Assembly: GCF_003318275.1 (NCBI RefSeq) | Contig: NZ_QOCH01000013.1 | Span: 399,152 to 463,151 of the forward strand | Direction: 5' to 3' | Source of the DNA: Marinobacter sp. F3R11 | Lineage (GTDB): Bacteria; Pseudomonadota; Gammaproteobacteria; Pseudomonadales; Oleiphilaceae | DNA: 64,000 nt | Shown here: piece by piece, positions 56,591-64,000 of the stretch | Numbering within the stretch: the stretch's first letter is position 1 | How the letters are laid out: each line of letters opens with the position of its first letter | The notes under the pieces: generated by a model | Told to the model about the DNA's origin: nothing | The model's database searches: none | Seen by the model: only the letters and a program-made list of their open reading frames with translations | Position numbers and translations under genes: made by a program

Positions 56591-57775
56591 TCAGACAGTT
56601 AACAGGGCAATCTGTTCCCGGGCCTGTTGCCGCGCTTCGGAGTTTTTCGCGAAGATAATATCAAAGCTGTCTGCCGGGACCACAGGCGTTGCCGCAAGCG
56701 TTTTCTCAATAACAATCGGTATATCTGTAAAAGCCAGATTCCCTTTCAGGAATTCAGCCACAGCAATCTCGTTTGCTGCGTTCAATACCGCAGGCGCTGT
56801 TCCGCCTGCTTCGAAGGCCTCAGCTGCCAGCCGCAGGCAGGGGAAGCGTAACAGGTCCGGTCGCTCAAAACGAAACCGCCCTATCGAGAACAGGTCCAGC
56901 GGCGCAACTCCGGCATCAATACGTTCAGGCCATGCCAGCCCATTCGCAATGGGTGTGCGCATATCCGGACTGCCCAGCTGAGCCAGTACGGAACCGTCGG
57001 CGTACTCTACCATGGAGTGAATGATACTTTCCGGATGCACATGAACCTCAATCCGGTCTGGCGTCATATTAAACAACCAGCAGGCTTCAATCAGCTCAAG
57101 CCCTTTATTCATCAGGGTTGCCGAATCAACAGAGATCTTCTGCCCCATGGACCAGTTCGGATGAGCACAAGCCTCAGCAGGCGTAACCGAACGCAGGGAT
57201 TCCCCGCTGTGCTCGCGAAAAGGCCCACCGGAAGCCGTCAATAGAATGCGGGTGATCCCTGCCCCGTCGGGGTCGCGAACTTTATCTGCCGGCAAACACT
57301 GGAAGATTGCATTGTGTTCGGAGTCTATGGGCAACAGTTCAGCACCCGAAGCAGATACAGCGTCCATGAAAAGCTTGCCGGACATAACCAGTGCTTCTTT
57401 GTTAGCAAGTAGCACACGCTTGCCTGCACGCACTGCCGCCAGAGTGGGAGCCAGCCCTGCCGCCCCGACGATAGCTGCCATAATGGTACAGGCCTGAGGG
57501 GCTGCCGCTACTTCACACAAGCCTGACTCTCCGCTTCGGACAGAAATATCAGGGAGATCAGAAAGCAGCTCTGCCAGCTTCTGGGCAGCCTGCCCATCAG
57601 CCATTACTGCGACTTTTGGCCGGAACTCGCGGCACAACACCGCAAGTTCTTCAGCCCGGGTCCCGGCCGTCAACGCATACACAGAAAATCGCCCGGGGTG
57701 GCGGCGAATAACATCCAGAGTGGATAGCCCGATTGACCCCGTAGCACCAAGTATCGTTATAGAGCGGCCGGCCAT
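56591..57775 (-). CDS. dxr: 1-deoxy-D-xylulose 5-phosphate reductoisomerase
   Basis: Dxr makes MEP, the committed step to isoprenoids, which also feed UppS downstream. From the ATG at 57775 it has 394 residues: NADPH motif [26 protein letters not shown], the metal/substrate region [11 protein letters not shown] and the loop TASGGPFRE. The longer frame would enter cdsA. It starts 2 bp after the cdsA stop. Confidence 0.97.
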   Translation of the reverse strand: MAGRSITILGATGSIGLSTLDVIRRHPGRFSVYALTAGTRAEELAVLCREFRPKVAVMADGQAAQKLAELLSDLPDISVRSGESGLCEVAAAPQACTIMAAIVGAAGLAPTLAAVRAGKRVLLANKEALVMSGKLFMDAVSASGAELLPIDSEHNAIFQCLPADKVRDPDGAGITRILLTASGGPFREHSGESLRSVTPAEACAHPNWSMGQKISVDSATLMNKGLELIEACWLFNMTPDRIEVHVHPESIIHSMVEYADGSVLAQLGSPDMRTPIANGLAWPERIDAGVAPLDLFSIGRFRFERPDLLRFPCLRLAAEAFEAGGTAPAVLNAANEIAVAEFLKGNLAFTDIPIVIEKTLAATPVVPADSFDIIFAKNSEARQQAREQIALLTV

Positions 57776-57777
57776 GC

Positions 57778-58620
57778 TCAAAAGCGCCCAACTGTCGTCA
57801 GCCAACCAAGCTGGGTGATAATAAGTGCAAAGACCGGAATTGCTGCAGTAAGACTGTCAATACGATCCATAATCCCGCCGTGCCCGGGCAACAACCGACT
57901 GCTGTCCTTGATACCCCTGAAACGTTTGAGCATGCTCTCCAGTAAATCACCAAGTACCGAGACCATTCCGGTGGCCAGACTTGCTGCGACCAGCATGAGG
58001 GTTTCAGCATAGCTCGCAGAAGCAAGGAAACTGGCTATCAATGCAAACAAACCAACCGCTGCCAGACCGCCCCAGACTCCAGCCCAGGACTTGCCAGGGC
58101 TGACCCTGGGTGCAAGCTTGGCCTTACCAAAAGCCCGGCCTGCAAAGTAAGCGCCGATATCCGCCACCCAGACAACACAAAACACGTACAGAATAACCAG
58201 AAGATTGTTATTCGTCTCACCGAACTGAAAACCGCCCTCACGAAGATGCTTCAGCCCAATCCACGCCGGTACGAGAACCAGTACGCCCATCAGCGCTCTA
58301 ACAGGCACACTGCCCCACCGCGCCGAACCTGCAGGATAGCTACGAACCAACACAAGGCAGACTCCCCACCAAAGCAGAGCAAGCCAGAGTACCGCAATGG
58401 CTGATACATCAGCGAGACCATAGAGAATGGCAGCAATCGCAGCAGCATAGCCAATCCTGGCCGGTTGCTTCTCGAACCCGGACATATTGGCCCACTCCCA
58501 GGCCCCCAGGGTGAAGATTGCAGCTGTAAACAGCGCAAAGCCATGGGGCGGTAAGAAAAAGATGCCACCAACGACAATAGGAGCAAGAACAAGCGCGGTG
58601 ATGATTCGGATTTTTAACAA
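57778..58620 (-). CDS. cdsA: Phosphatidate cytidylyltransferase
   Basis: CdsA makes CDP-diacylglycerol for phospholipid synthesis. The 280-residue, multi-span membrane protein has the signature near its C-terminus: [18 protein letters not shown] and [14 protein letters not shown]. The start is a TTG at 58620 ([14 protein letters not shown]) without a strong ribosome binding site, probably coupled to uppS 30 bp upstream. Confidence 0.95.
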   Translation of the reverse strand: MLKIRIITALVLAPIVVGGIFFLPPHGFALFTAAIFTLGAWEWANMSGFEKQPARIGYAAAIAAILYGLADVSAIAVLWLALLWWGVCLVLVRSYPAGSARWGSVPVRALMGVLVLVPAWIGLKHLREGGFQFGETNNNLLVILYVFCVVWVADIGAYFAGRAFGKAKLAPRVSPGKSWAGVWGGLAAVGLFALIASFLASASYAETLMLVAASLATGMVSVLGDLLESMLKRFRGIKDSSRLLPGHGGIMDRIDSLTAAIPVFALIITQLGWLTTVGRF

Positions 58621-58650
58621 AATAGAAGTCGCTTTGGTTCGTTATTGTGG

Positions 58651-59412
58651 TTACGACGTGGCCGCAATCTGGTCATCCGTCTGACCAAAACGGCGCTGGC
58701 GTCCAGCATAAGCCTGTAACGCCTTGTGCATCTCATCTTCTTTGAAGTCTGGCCAGAATACTGGCGAGAAATACAACTCGGTATAGGCCAGATGCCAAAG
58801 CATAAAGTTGCTTATCCGCTGCTCGCCTGCCGTACGAATCATGAGATCCGGCATAGGGAGATCCCCAATACTAAGATGCTGCTGAATAAGGCCATCGGTA
58901 ATATCTGATGGCTGAAGCACCCCTTCCTTCACCTTTTCAGCAACCTGTCTCGTGGCCTGGGCGATATCCCAATGGCCACCGTAGTTGGCGGCAATGACGA
59001 GCGTCATCCTGGTGTTATTGCTGGTGAGCTGCTCAGCCTTGGCCATGAGCTCTTGCAGAGTCGGGTTGAACGCGGAGCGGTCCCCGATAATACGCAGCCT
59101 TATCTGGTTTCGGTGCAGCTTTCTGACTTCCCGCTCCAGAGCAAAAACAAACAGTTTCATCAGAGCCGAAACCTCGTCCTTGGGGCGGCGCCAGTTTTCG
59201 CTTGAAAAAGCGAACAGCGTGAGCACTTCCACCCCTTCCCGGGCGCAGGTTTCAACAACAGATCTTACCGCATCCACACCGGCTTTATGCCCTGCCACCC
59301 CTTTCAGCCGACGGGCTTTCGCCCACCGGTTATTACCATCCATGATAATGGCTACATGCCGGGGCCGGCTATCAGCCGACACCGGAATCTCTGCGGATAC
59401 TGTTCCCGTCAT
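58651..59412 (-). CDS. uppS: Undecaprenyl diphosphate synthase
   Basis: UppS makes the C55 lipid carrier for cell wall and LPS synthesis by cis-addition of isoprenyl units. The 253-residue product has HVAIIMDGNNRWAK with the catalytic Asp, then LTLFAFSSENWRRP and the C-terminal RTAGEQRISNFMLWHLAYTE. It follows frr by 70 bp. Confidence 0.97.
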   Translation of the reverse strand: MTGTVSAEIPVSADSRPRHVAIIMDGNNRWAKARRLKGVAGHKAGVDAVRSVVETCAREGVEVLTLFAFSSENWRRPKDEVSALMKLFVFALEREVRKLHRNQIRLRIIGDRSAFNPTLQELMAKAEQLTSNNTRMTLVIAANYGGHWDIAQATRQVAEKVKEGVLQPSDITDGLIQQHLSIGDLPMPDLMIRTAGEQRISNFMLWHLAYTELYFSPVFWPDFKEDEMHKALQAYAGRQRRFGQTDDQIAATS

Positions 59413-59482
59413 GAAATCCCCTGTACGGCCTGCAGAAATTTCCCGCCAGCCGCGCGTTTCGCTTGAAAGTGAGTCAAGGCAG

Positions 59483-60040
59483 TCAAACCGCCATCAGATC
59501 CTCTTCTTTGGCTTTGAGCATCTTCTCAACTTCGGCGATATAGCGGTCGGTCAACTTCTGGATTTCTTCCTCAGCCCGGCGCTCGTCGTCTTCACTGATT
59601 TCCTTTTCCTTAAGCAATTCCTTGATCATTCCGTTTGCATCGCGGCGGGCATTCCGGATAGAGACACGACCGTTCTCTGCATCCGCTTTCGACTGCTTAA
59701 CCATAAGCTTACGGGTCTCTTCCGTCAGCATCGGCATCGGAATACGGATCACGTCCCCACTGGTTGCAGGATTCAGACCCAGGTCGGCAGTCATGATCGC
59801 TTTTTCGATAACCGTCACCAGGTTCTTCTCCCAGGGGGACACAGCCAATGTACGATTATCTTCCACATTAACGCTCGCGACCTGCTTCAGCGGCGTTTCC
59901 TCACCGTAGTAGTTAACCATCACGCCGTCGAGAATAGACGGGTGGGCACGGCCTGTACGAATCTTGTTGAACGCCGAGTTCAGAGCCTCAAGGCTTTTTT
60001 TCATCTTTGCTTCGGCTTCAGCTTTTATATCGTTAATCAC
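59483..60040 (-). CDS. frr: Ribosome recycling factor
   Basis: RRF splits post-termination ribosomes with EF-G. The 185-residue product has the conserved L-shaped two-domain sequence ([16 protein letters not shown], then [19 protein letters not shown]). The start is a GTG at 60040 with GAGG 8 nt upstream. It is 42 bp after pyrH. Confidence 0.97.
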   Translation of the reverse strand: MINDIKAEAEAKMKKSLEALNSAFNKIRTGRAHPSILDGVMVNYYGEETPLKQVASVNVEDNRTLAVSPWEKNLVTVIEKAIMTADLGLNPATSGDVIRIPMPMLTEETRKLMVKQSKADAENGRVSIRNARRDANGMIKELLKEKEISEDDERRAEEEIQKLTDRYIAEVEKMLKAKEEDLMAV

Positions 60041-60082
60041 GCAATAATCCTCAATTCGTTCGTCAGGGCATTGTAGAGCCCG

Positions 60083-60811
60083 TTATTCGATCAGTGTACC
60101 TTCTTTCTCACCTGTCACGATGCGCGTCAGGGCGCCCGCGCGATTCATATCAAAAACACGCAATGGCATACCATGATCCCGCGCCAGGCAAATAGCTGTC
60201 AGATCCATCACACCGAGTTTTTTATCCAGCACCTGATCATAGGTCAGTTTGTCGTATTTTTCTGCAGTCGGATCCAGGTATGGATCTGCAGAGTAAACGC
60301 CATCAACCTTGGTCGCTTTCAATACTGCATCGGCTTCAATTTCAATACCTCGCAAGCAGGCTGCAGAATCTGTCGTGAAGAAGGGGTTGCCAGTTCCGGC
60401 ACAAAATATAACAACGTCACCGTCTTTGAGATCACGGACTGCACGGCGACGGTCATAGTGCTCGACGATACCACTCATGGGGATGGCGGACATAACGCGG
60501 GTACGGATGTTCGAGCGCTCCAGAGCATCACGCATGGCCAGACCGTTCATTACGGTTGCCAACATGCCCATATGATCACCCGTGACCCTGTCCATGCCGG
60601 CCGCGCTGAGTGCCGCGCCCCGGAACAGATTACCACCGCCAATAACCAGACCAACCTGAATACCGATGCCAATCAGTGCACCGATTTCGAGGGCCATGCG
60701 ATCAAGTACTTTGGGATCAATACCAAAATCGTGCTCACCCATCAGGGCCTCGCCACTGAGCTTGAGCAAAACACGATTATATCTTGGCTGGTTTTTCGGT
60801 GTTGTCGACAT
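60083..60811 (-). CDS. pyrH: Uridylate kinase
   Basis: PyrH phosphorylates UMP to UDP. The 242-residue amino-acid-kinase-fold protein has [27 protein letters not shown] and the [16 protein letters not shown] loop. It supplies nucleotides alongside the translation and lipid genes of this conserved run. A hairpin separates it from tsf. Confidence 0.97.
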   Translation of the reverse strand: MSTTPKNQPRYNRVLLKLSGEALMGEHDFGIDPKVLDRMALEIGALIGIGIQVGLVIGGGNLFRGAALSAAGMDRVTGDHMGMLATVMNGLAMRDALERSNIRTRVMSAIPMSGIVEHYDRRRAVRDLKDGDVVIFCAGTGNPFFTTDSAACLRGIEIEADAVLKATKVDGVYSADPYLDPTAEKYDKLTYDQVLDKKLGVMDLTAICLARDHGMPLRVFDMNRAGALTRIVTGEKEGTLIE

Positions 60812-60862
60812 ACTGATCCCCTTTTCGTCTGTTAACTGCTATCCGGAGTGATACGCATTGCA

Positions 60863-60912
60863 GGCTTGCATCTGACATACCCCTTGGAAAAGGGGGATCT
60901 CAGATACAAGCC
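60863..60912. terminator. Long imperfect hairpin between tsf and pyrH
   Basis: The arms 60863-60885 and 60890-60912 pair at about 20 of 23 positions around GGAA. The structure ends in no U tract on the minus strand (GGCTTG... ends CAAGCC), so it is more likely an attenuator, processing site or transcript-stability element than a terminator. Confidence 0.6.
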
Positions 60913-60992
60913 CGCCACGAGAGCCGGACAAATCCAGCTAACGTGGCAGACTCAAGTGGTTCTGTAACTGGTCGTTACAGCACCAGGAAAAA

Positions 60993-61862
60993 TCAGGCCT
61001 TGCCTGTACCGGCTGCAGCAGCAACCTCAGCAGCAAAGTCTACTTCTTCCTTTTCAATGCCTTCACCCACTTCCAGGCGAATGAAGCCAACAAGTTCGCC
61101 ACCAGCGGACTTGATCAGCTCACCCACGGTCTGGTCGGGGTTTTTGACGAAAGGCTGCTCAACAAGACTGTGTTCCTTCAGGAACTTCTTGATCCTGCCG
61201 CCCATCATCTTCTCAACAATCTCAGGGGGCTTGCCTGCCATATCCGGCTGCGCCTTGATGACTTCTTTCTCTTTTTCGAGTTCGTCAGCAGGCATATCTT
61301 CCGGACGCGCAACACGCGGGTTAACAGCGGCTGCGTGCATAGCGACATCCCGTGCCAGCTCAACGTCACCGCCGGTCAGAGCAACAACTGCTGCGATTTT
61401 ATTGGTGCTGTGAACATAGCCACCAACAACCGGGCCTTTGATTTCAACAATGCGACGTACAGTGATGTTCTCGCCGATTTTTTGAACCAGCGCTTCACGC
61501 TTGGCTTCAAGATCGCCTTCCATCAGCTTGGCAACGTCTGTTTCACCTTTCTCAAAGGCGACATCCAGAACGTCATTGGCAAAATTGATGAAGTTGTCAT
61601 CACGGGCAACAAAATCCGTCTCTGAGTTCACTTCAACAATGTAAGCAGCGGTGTTGTCATCAGAAATCTTGACCAGAGACACACCTTCAGCGGCTGTGCG
61701 GCCAGCTTTTTTGGCGGCTTTAAGGCCAGAAGACTTACGCAGCTCTTCAATTGCAGCATCTACGCTACCTTCAGATTCAACCAGCGCTTTTTTGCACTCC
61801 ATCATGCCAAGGCCAGTGCGCTCACGCAGTTCTTTGACCATTGCAGCGGTAATTGCAGCCAT
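60993..61862 (-). CDS. tsf: Elongation factor Ts
   Basis: EF-Ts recycles EF-Tu-GDP. From the ATG at 61862 it has 289 residues: the UBA-like N-terminus ([20 protein letters not shown]), then [20 protein letters not shown] and the core [17 protein letters not shown]. The extra upstream codons of the open frame lie in the intergenic gap. It is 91 bp after rpsB. Confidence 0.97.
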   Translation of the reverse strand: MAAITAAMVKELRERTGLGMMECKKALVESEGSVDAAIEELRKSSGLKAAKKAGRTAAEGVSLVKISDDNTAAYIVEVNSETDFVARDDNFINFANDVLDVAFEKGETDVAKLMEGDLEAKREALVQKIGENITVRRIVEIKGPVVGGYVHSTNKIAAVVALTGGDVELARDVAMHAAAVNPRVARPEDMPADELEKEKEVIKAQPDMAGKPPEIVEKMMGGRIKKFLKEHSLVEQPFVKNPDQTVGELIKSAGGELVGFIRLEVGEGIEKEEVDFAAEVAAAAGTGKA

Positions 61863-61953
61863 GTTCAATCCTCTTAACTTTTTCAAATTCGGTGGGGAGG
61901 CGTACCCGGGAACTCGCCCGGGCACTCCTATTTCTCAATCACTACGCGAGATA

Positions 61954-62706
61954 TCACTCAGCAGCTGGAGCGGTTCCGGCAGCTTCTTCACTGACTTCTA
62001 CAAATTCATCAGCACCTGCACCACCAGCCTGTGCAGATTCAAGGCAGGTATCAGCTACAGCTTTCACATAGATCTGGATCGCACGAATGGCATCGTCGTT
62101 GCCCGGAATTACAAAATCTACGCCGTCCGGGTTGCTATTGGTATCAACTACACCGATAACAGGAATACCGAGCTTGTTTGCTTCTTTGATAGCAATACGC
62201 TCGTGATCAACGTCGATAACAAACAAGGCGTCAGGCAAACCGCCCATATCCTTGATACCGCCAATAGAACGCTCAAGCTTGTCCATTTCACGGGTACGCT
62301 CAAGGGCTTCTTTCTTGGTCAGCTTGTCGAAAGTGCCGTCTTTGCTCTGAGCTTCCAGATCACGGTAACGACGAATGGACTGGCGGATAGTTTTATAGTT
62401 GGTCAGCATGCCACCGAGCCAGCGGTGGTTAACAAAAGGCTGGCCAGAACGCTCTGCTTCTTCCTTGATGACCTTGGCTGCGGCGCGCTTGGTGCCGACA
62501 AACAGGATCTTGTTCTTGTTCTCTGTCAGTTTCTGAACGAAGTCGAGCGCTTCATTCATGGCAGGAACAGTCTGTTCAAGGTTGATGATATGAATCTTGT
62601 TACGGGCGCCGAAGATGAACTTCGACATTTTCGGGTTCCAGTAGCGAGTCTGGTGACCAAAGTGAGCACCTGCCTTGAGCAGGTCACGCATATTTACCTG
62701 AGCCAT
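61954..62706 (-). CDS. rpsB: 30S ribosomal protein S2
   Basis: S2 is a late-assembling 30S protein. The 250-residue product has [20 protein letters not shown], the [12 protein letters not shown] stretch and [20 protein letters not shown] in the usual order, followed by an acidic tail. It is preceded by a structured leader (62707-62845) that S2 itself regulates in other gammaproteobacteria. Confidence 0.98.
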   Translation of the reverse strand: MAQVNMRDLLKAGAHFGHQTRYWNPKMSKFIFGARNKIHIINLEQTVPAMNEALDFVQKLTENKNKILFVGTKRAAAKVIKEEAERSGQPFVNHRWLGGMLTNYKTIRQSIRRYRDLEAQSKDGTFDKLTKKEALERTREMDKLERSIGGIKDMGGLPDALFVIDVDHERIAIKEANKLGIPVIGVVDTNSNPDGVDFVIPGNDDAIRAIQIYVKAVADTCLESAQAGGAGADEFVEVSEEAAGTAPAAE

Positions 62707-62845
62707 GATAATTACCTTAGTTTAGCTTCGGGTTAGTCCTCCACGCGTCCGATTGCCCCAACCAGGCTCCTTATACAGAACAGGAGCAGGCACCCTGGGA
62801 CAACGTGCTGACACGTGTGCGAATTTGCCGGAATCGTTTCCAGCG
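62707..62845 (-). ncRNA. rpsB leader (S2-regulated 5' UTR type)
   Basis: About 139 nt lie between the predicted start and the rpsB ATG. The leader contains GGAGGACTAACCC and a GC-rich folded part (CACACGTGTCAGCACG, with a 5-bp palindromic ACGTGT core) that I associate with the conserved rpsB leader of gammaproteobacteria. S2 binding there represses its own synthesis in E. coli. Confidence 0.6.
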
Positions 62846-62851
62846 GGCGCG

Positions 62852-62857
62852 TTTATA
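62852..62857 (-). promoter_or_regulatory. rpsB promoter -10 with GC-rich discriminator
   Basis: On the minus strand TGTGGTATAAACGCGCCC gives a -10 TATAAA (62857-62852) followed by an all-GC discriminator, the feature of stringent, growth-rate-controlled promoters. The -35 is poor. Confidence 0.6.
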
Positions 62858-62963
62858 CCACAAAACACAGGCCCCATGCCATTAATTTTGACCCCGGCAT
62901 TCCTTGTGCACTGGCCCCGTGCCCCTTAAAATGGTCGTTTGATACAAATCAATGGGAAGCCTA

Positions 62964-63734
62964 ATGCAAGTATCGATCAAGACTCCGGAAGAAATTGAAA
63001 AGATGCGCGTAGCCGGTCGCCTGGCGGCCGATGTTCTAGAAATGATCGACGAGCATGTCAAGCCCGGCGTCTCAACTGAAGAACTAAACCAGATCTGCCA
63101 TAACTATATAGTTAACGAACGGGATGCGATTCCGGCCCCTCTGAACTACAAAGGTTTTCCAAAGTCCGTATGCATTTCGGTTAACCACGTAATTTGCCAC
63201 GGCATACCTTCAGAGAAGAAAATTCTGAAAGACGGGGACATCGTGAATATTGATGTAACCGTTATAAAAAACGAATACCACGGCGATACCAGCAAGATGT
63301 GGATTGTCGGCAAGCCCAAACCGGGCACAGAGCGTCTGATCAGAGTCACACAGGAATGCCTTTATAAGGGTATTGAGCTGGTCAAACCTGGCGCACGCCT
63401 GGGCGACATCGGCCACGTAATTCAGCAACATGCAGAAAAACATCATTATTCTGTAGTCAGGGATTATTGCGGCCACGGTATCGGCAAGGTATTCCATGAG
63501 GAGCCGCAGGTTATGCATTACGGCAAGCCAGGTACCGGGCTTGAGCTGAAAGAAGGCATGATTTTCACAATCGAGCCAATGATCAACCAGGGCAAATACC
63601 ACACCAAGCTACTGCCTGACCAATGGACTGTCGTCACCAAAGACCACAAGCTTTCCGCTCAGTGGGAACACACGATCCTTGTAACTGCCGATGGCTATGA
63701 AGTACTGACCAAGCGTTCGGAGGAGTCCTTCTAA
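62964..63734 (+). CDS. map: Methionine aminopeptidase type I
   Basis: Map removes the starting methionine of new proteins. From ATG 62964 it has 256 residues and aligns end to end with E. coli Map: metal ligands D97, D108, H171, E204 and E235 fall at the same numbers, as does H79. A second ATG at 62952 would add four residues with no family support. It diverges from rpsB and is followed 1 bp later by glnD. Confidence 0.98.
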   Translation: MQVSIKTPEEIEKMRVAGRLAADVLEMIDEHVKPGVSTEELNQICHNYIVNERDAIPAPLNYKGFPKSVCISVNHVICHGIPSEKKILKDGDIVNIDVTVIKNEYHGDTSKMWIVGKPKPGTERLIRVTQECLYKGIELVKPGARLGDIGHVIQQHAEKHHYSVVRDYCGHGIGKVFHEEPQVMHYGKPGTGLELKEGMIFTIEPMINQGKYHTKLLPDQWTVVTKDHKLSAQWEHTILVTADGYEVLTKRSEESF

Positions 63735-63735
63735 C

Positions 63736-64000
63736 GTGGACCGTCAGGAGCTGGAGACCAGGATCAGCAACGACATATCCCCTGTCATGGCGACCAGGGA
63801 ATTTCTGAAAGAACATTATGACGCAGATGCAGAAGCCTTCCGGCAGGGCGCTGACGTAAGGGAGCTGGTTCACTCCCGGGCTGATACGGTTGACACGGTA
63901 CTGAAGCTTATATGGAACAGGTACCCTTTCTCCAGCTCACCCGATATCGCCCTGATCGCTGTCGGAGGATACGGTCGTGGTGAGCTCCATCCCCACTCGG
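63736..64000 (+). CDS. glnD: GlnD PII uridylyltransferase, N-terminal part (cut by window end)
   Basis: GlnD senses glutamine and adds or removes UMP on PII. Only 88 codons are visible, from a GTG at 63736 (VDRQELETRISNDISP) to the window end. The nucleotidyltransferase start motif VGGYGRGELHPHS is visible at the right edge, which makes the call secure. It directly follows map by one base, with the stop of map as TAA. Confidence 0.93.
   Translation, partial: MDRQELETRISNDISPVMATREFLKEHYDADAEAFRQGADVRELVHSRADTVDTVLKLIWNRYPFSSSPDIALIAVGGYGRGELHPHS

Overview
The window looks like chromosomal DNA of a polarly flagellated marine gammaproteobacterium close to Marinobacter. I infer this from gene order and protein similarity, not from a search. 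The FleQ/FleSR/FlhF/FleN set and the fliA-cheYZAB order are of the Pseudomonas type, and the rpsB-tsf-pyrH-frr-uppS-cdsA-dxr-rseP-bamA-skp-lpxD-fabZ-lpxA-lpxB-rnhB run is the usual gammaproteobacterial order.

Layout. 1-34513, mostly minus strand, is a large flagellar and chemotaxis locus. In transcription order it runs fliT, fleQ, fleS-fleR, fliE-F-G-H-I-J, hsbA-hsbR-hptB, fliK, fliL-M-N-O-P-Q-R-flhB, then (after two plus-strand genes, upp-uraA) flhA-flhF-fleN-fliA-cheY-cheZ-cheA-cheB. cheB runs off the left edge. Five good sigma-54 -24/-12 elements lie in front of flhA, fliL, fliK, fliE and fleS, and a sigma-70-like promoter lies in front of fleQ, matching the known FleQ > sigma-54 > FleSR > FliA cascade. 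A DUF1329 gene sits upstream of fliT where fliD/fliS would be expected. 34660-38728 holds two small plus-strand genes, the lexA-sulA SOS operon, and a divergent amidoligase/glutamine-amidotransferase pair that shares the lexA control region. 38811-44347 is tamA-tamB. 44530-45537 encodes a voltage-sensor-like membrane protein with no visible pore.

45800-47900 is an AT-rich accessory island carrying a hipB-hipA toxin-antitoxin operon with four phased palindromic operators. It abuts the initiator tRNA gene (47936-48012). 48080-62845, minus strand, is the envelope/translation run rpsB, tsf, pyrH, frr, uppS, cdsA, dxr, rseP, bamA, skp, lpxD, fabZ, lpxA, lpxB, rnhB, in transcription order. map and the start of glnD diverge from rpsB at the right edge.

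The points most worth following up are the amidoligase-GATase pair next to lexA (with an in-frame stop just downstream of its only strong ribosome binding site), the HipBA operator array, the pore-less voltage-sensor protein, the composite palindrome near 12231-12340, and the three-copy acidic motif in CheA. I saw no CRISPR array, rRNA, prophage or intact insertion sequence.
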